NCBI GenBank assembly: GCA_023417735.1
Contig: JAEZEK010000312.1
Span: forward strand, 1 to 5,495
Source: Pseudomonadota bacterium
GTDB taxonomy: Bacteria; Pseudomonadota; Alphaproteobacteria; Rhizobiales; Afifellaceae
Length of the DNA: 5,495 nucleotides
Direction of reading: 5' to 3'
Positions 5,469-5,495 of this stretch are shown piece after piece; within the stretch, counting starts at the first letter, position 1; each line of letters starts with the position of its first letter. The notes under the pieces were generated by a model that searched no databases, was not told where the DNA came from, and saw only the letters and a list, made by a program, of their open reading frames with translations. A program made the translations under genes and the position numbers.

Positions 5469-5495
5469 GGGCGGTTGCCCGGCGGGTCCTCAACC

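Noticed and set aside
1..5495. CRISPR arrays, tRNA or rRNA genes, insertion sequences, phage or attachment sites
   Set aside because: No repeated spacer-repeat pattern, cloverleaf, transposase motif, terminal inverted repeats or target duplications were seen by reading both strands.

Overview
The window is GC-rich, compact, same-strand bacterial DNA. Its strong G/C third-position bias makes long spurious ORFs on both strands. The composition, the tight overlaps and the gene families fit a proteobacterium, most likely an alphaproteobacterium. That taxonomic guess is inference; no rRNA or marker gene is present.

Layout. Positions 1-105 hold a leader and possibly the last codons of an upstream gene. 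Five plus-strand genes follow: (1) a soluble FAD-binding reductase/dehydrogenase subunit of the fumarate reductase/AprA type (106-1863); (2) a small ferredoxin with two [4Fe-4S] motifs resembling the core of AprB (1847-2125, overlapping gene 1 by 17 nt); (3) the large permease TctA of a tripartite tricarboxylate transporter (TTT) (2255-3772); (4) the small permease TctB (3769-4311, ATGA overlap with TctA); (5) the secreted solute-binding protein TctC/Bug (4371-5390). Two GC-rich hairpins follow, the second with a strong T-tract, and they close the unit. The only sizeable internal gap (2126-2254) contains a stem-loop and is less GC-rich than the genes around it.

How the genes may work together. 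TctC should capture a small organic anion in the periplasm, and TctA/TctB should import it using an ion gradient. The flavoprotein and ferredoxin look like a cytoplasmic two-subunit redox enzyme that passes electrons between two iron-sulfur clusters and FAD. The tight gene order suggests that the imported compound, or a product of it, is the redox substrate. The flavoprotein resembles the alpha subunit of adenylylsulfate (APS) reductase along much of its length, but several positions remembered as APS-binding appear to be replaced. No sulfate-activation gene is in view. The substrate is therefore unknown, and an AprAB-like enzyme linked to a TTT importer is the most interesting element of the window.
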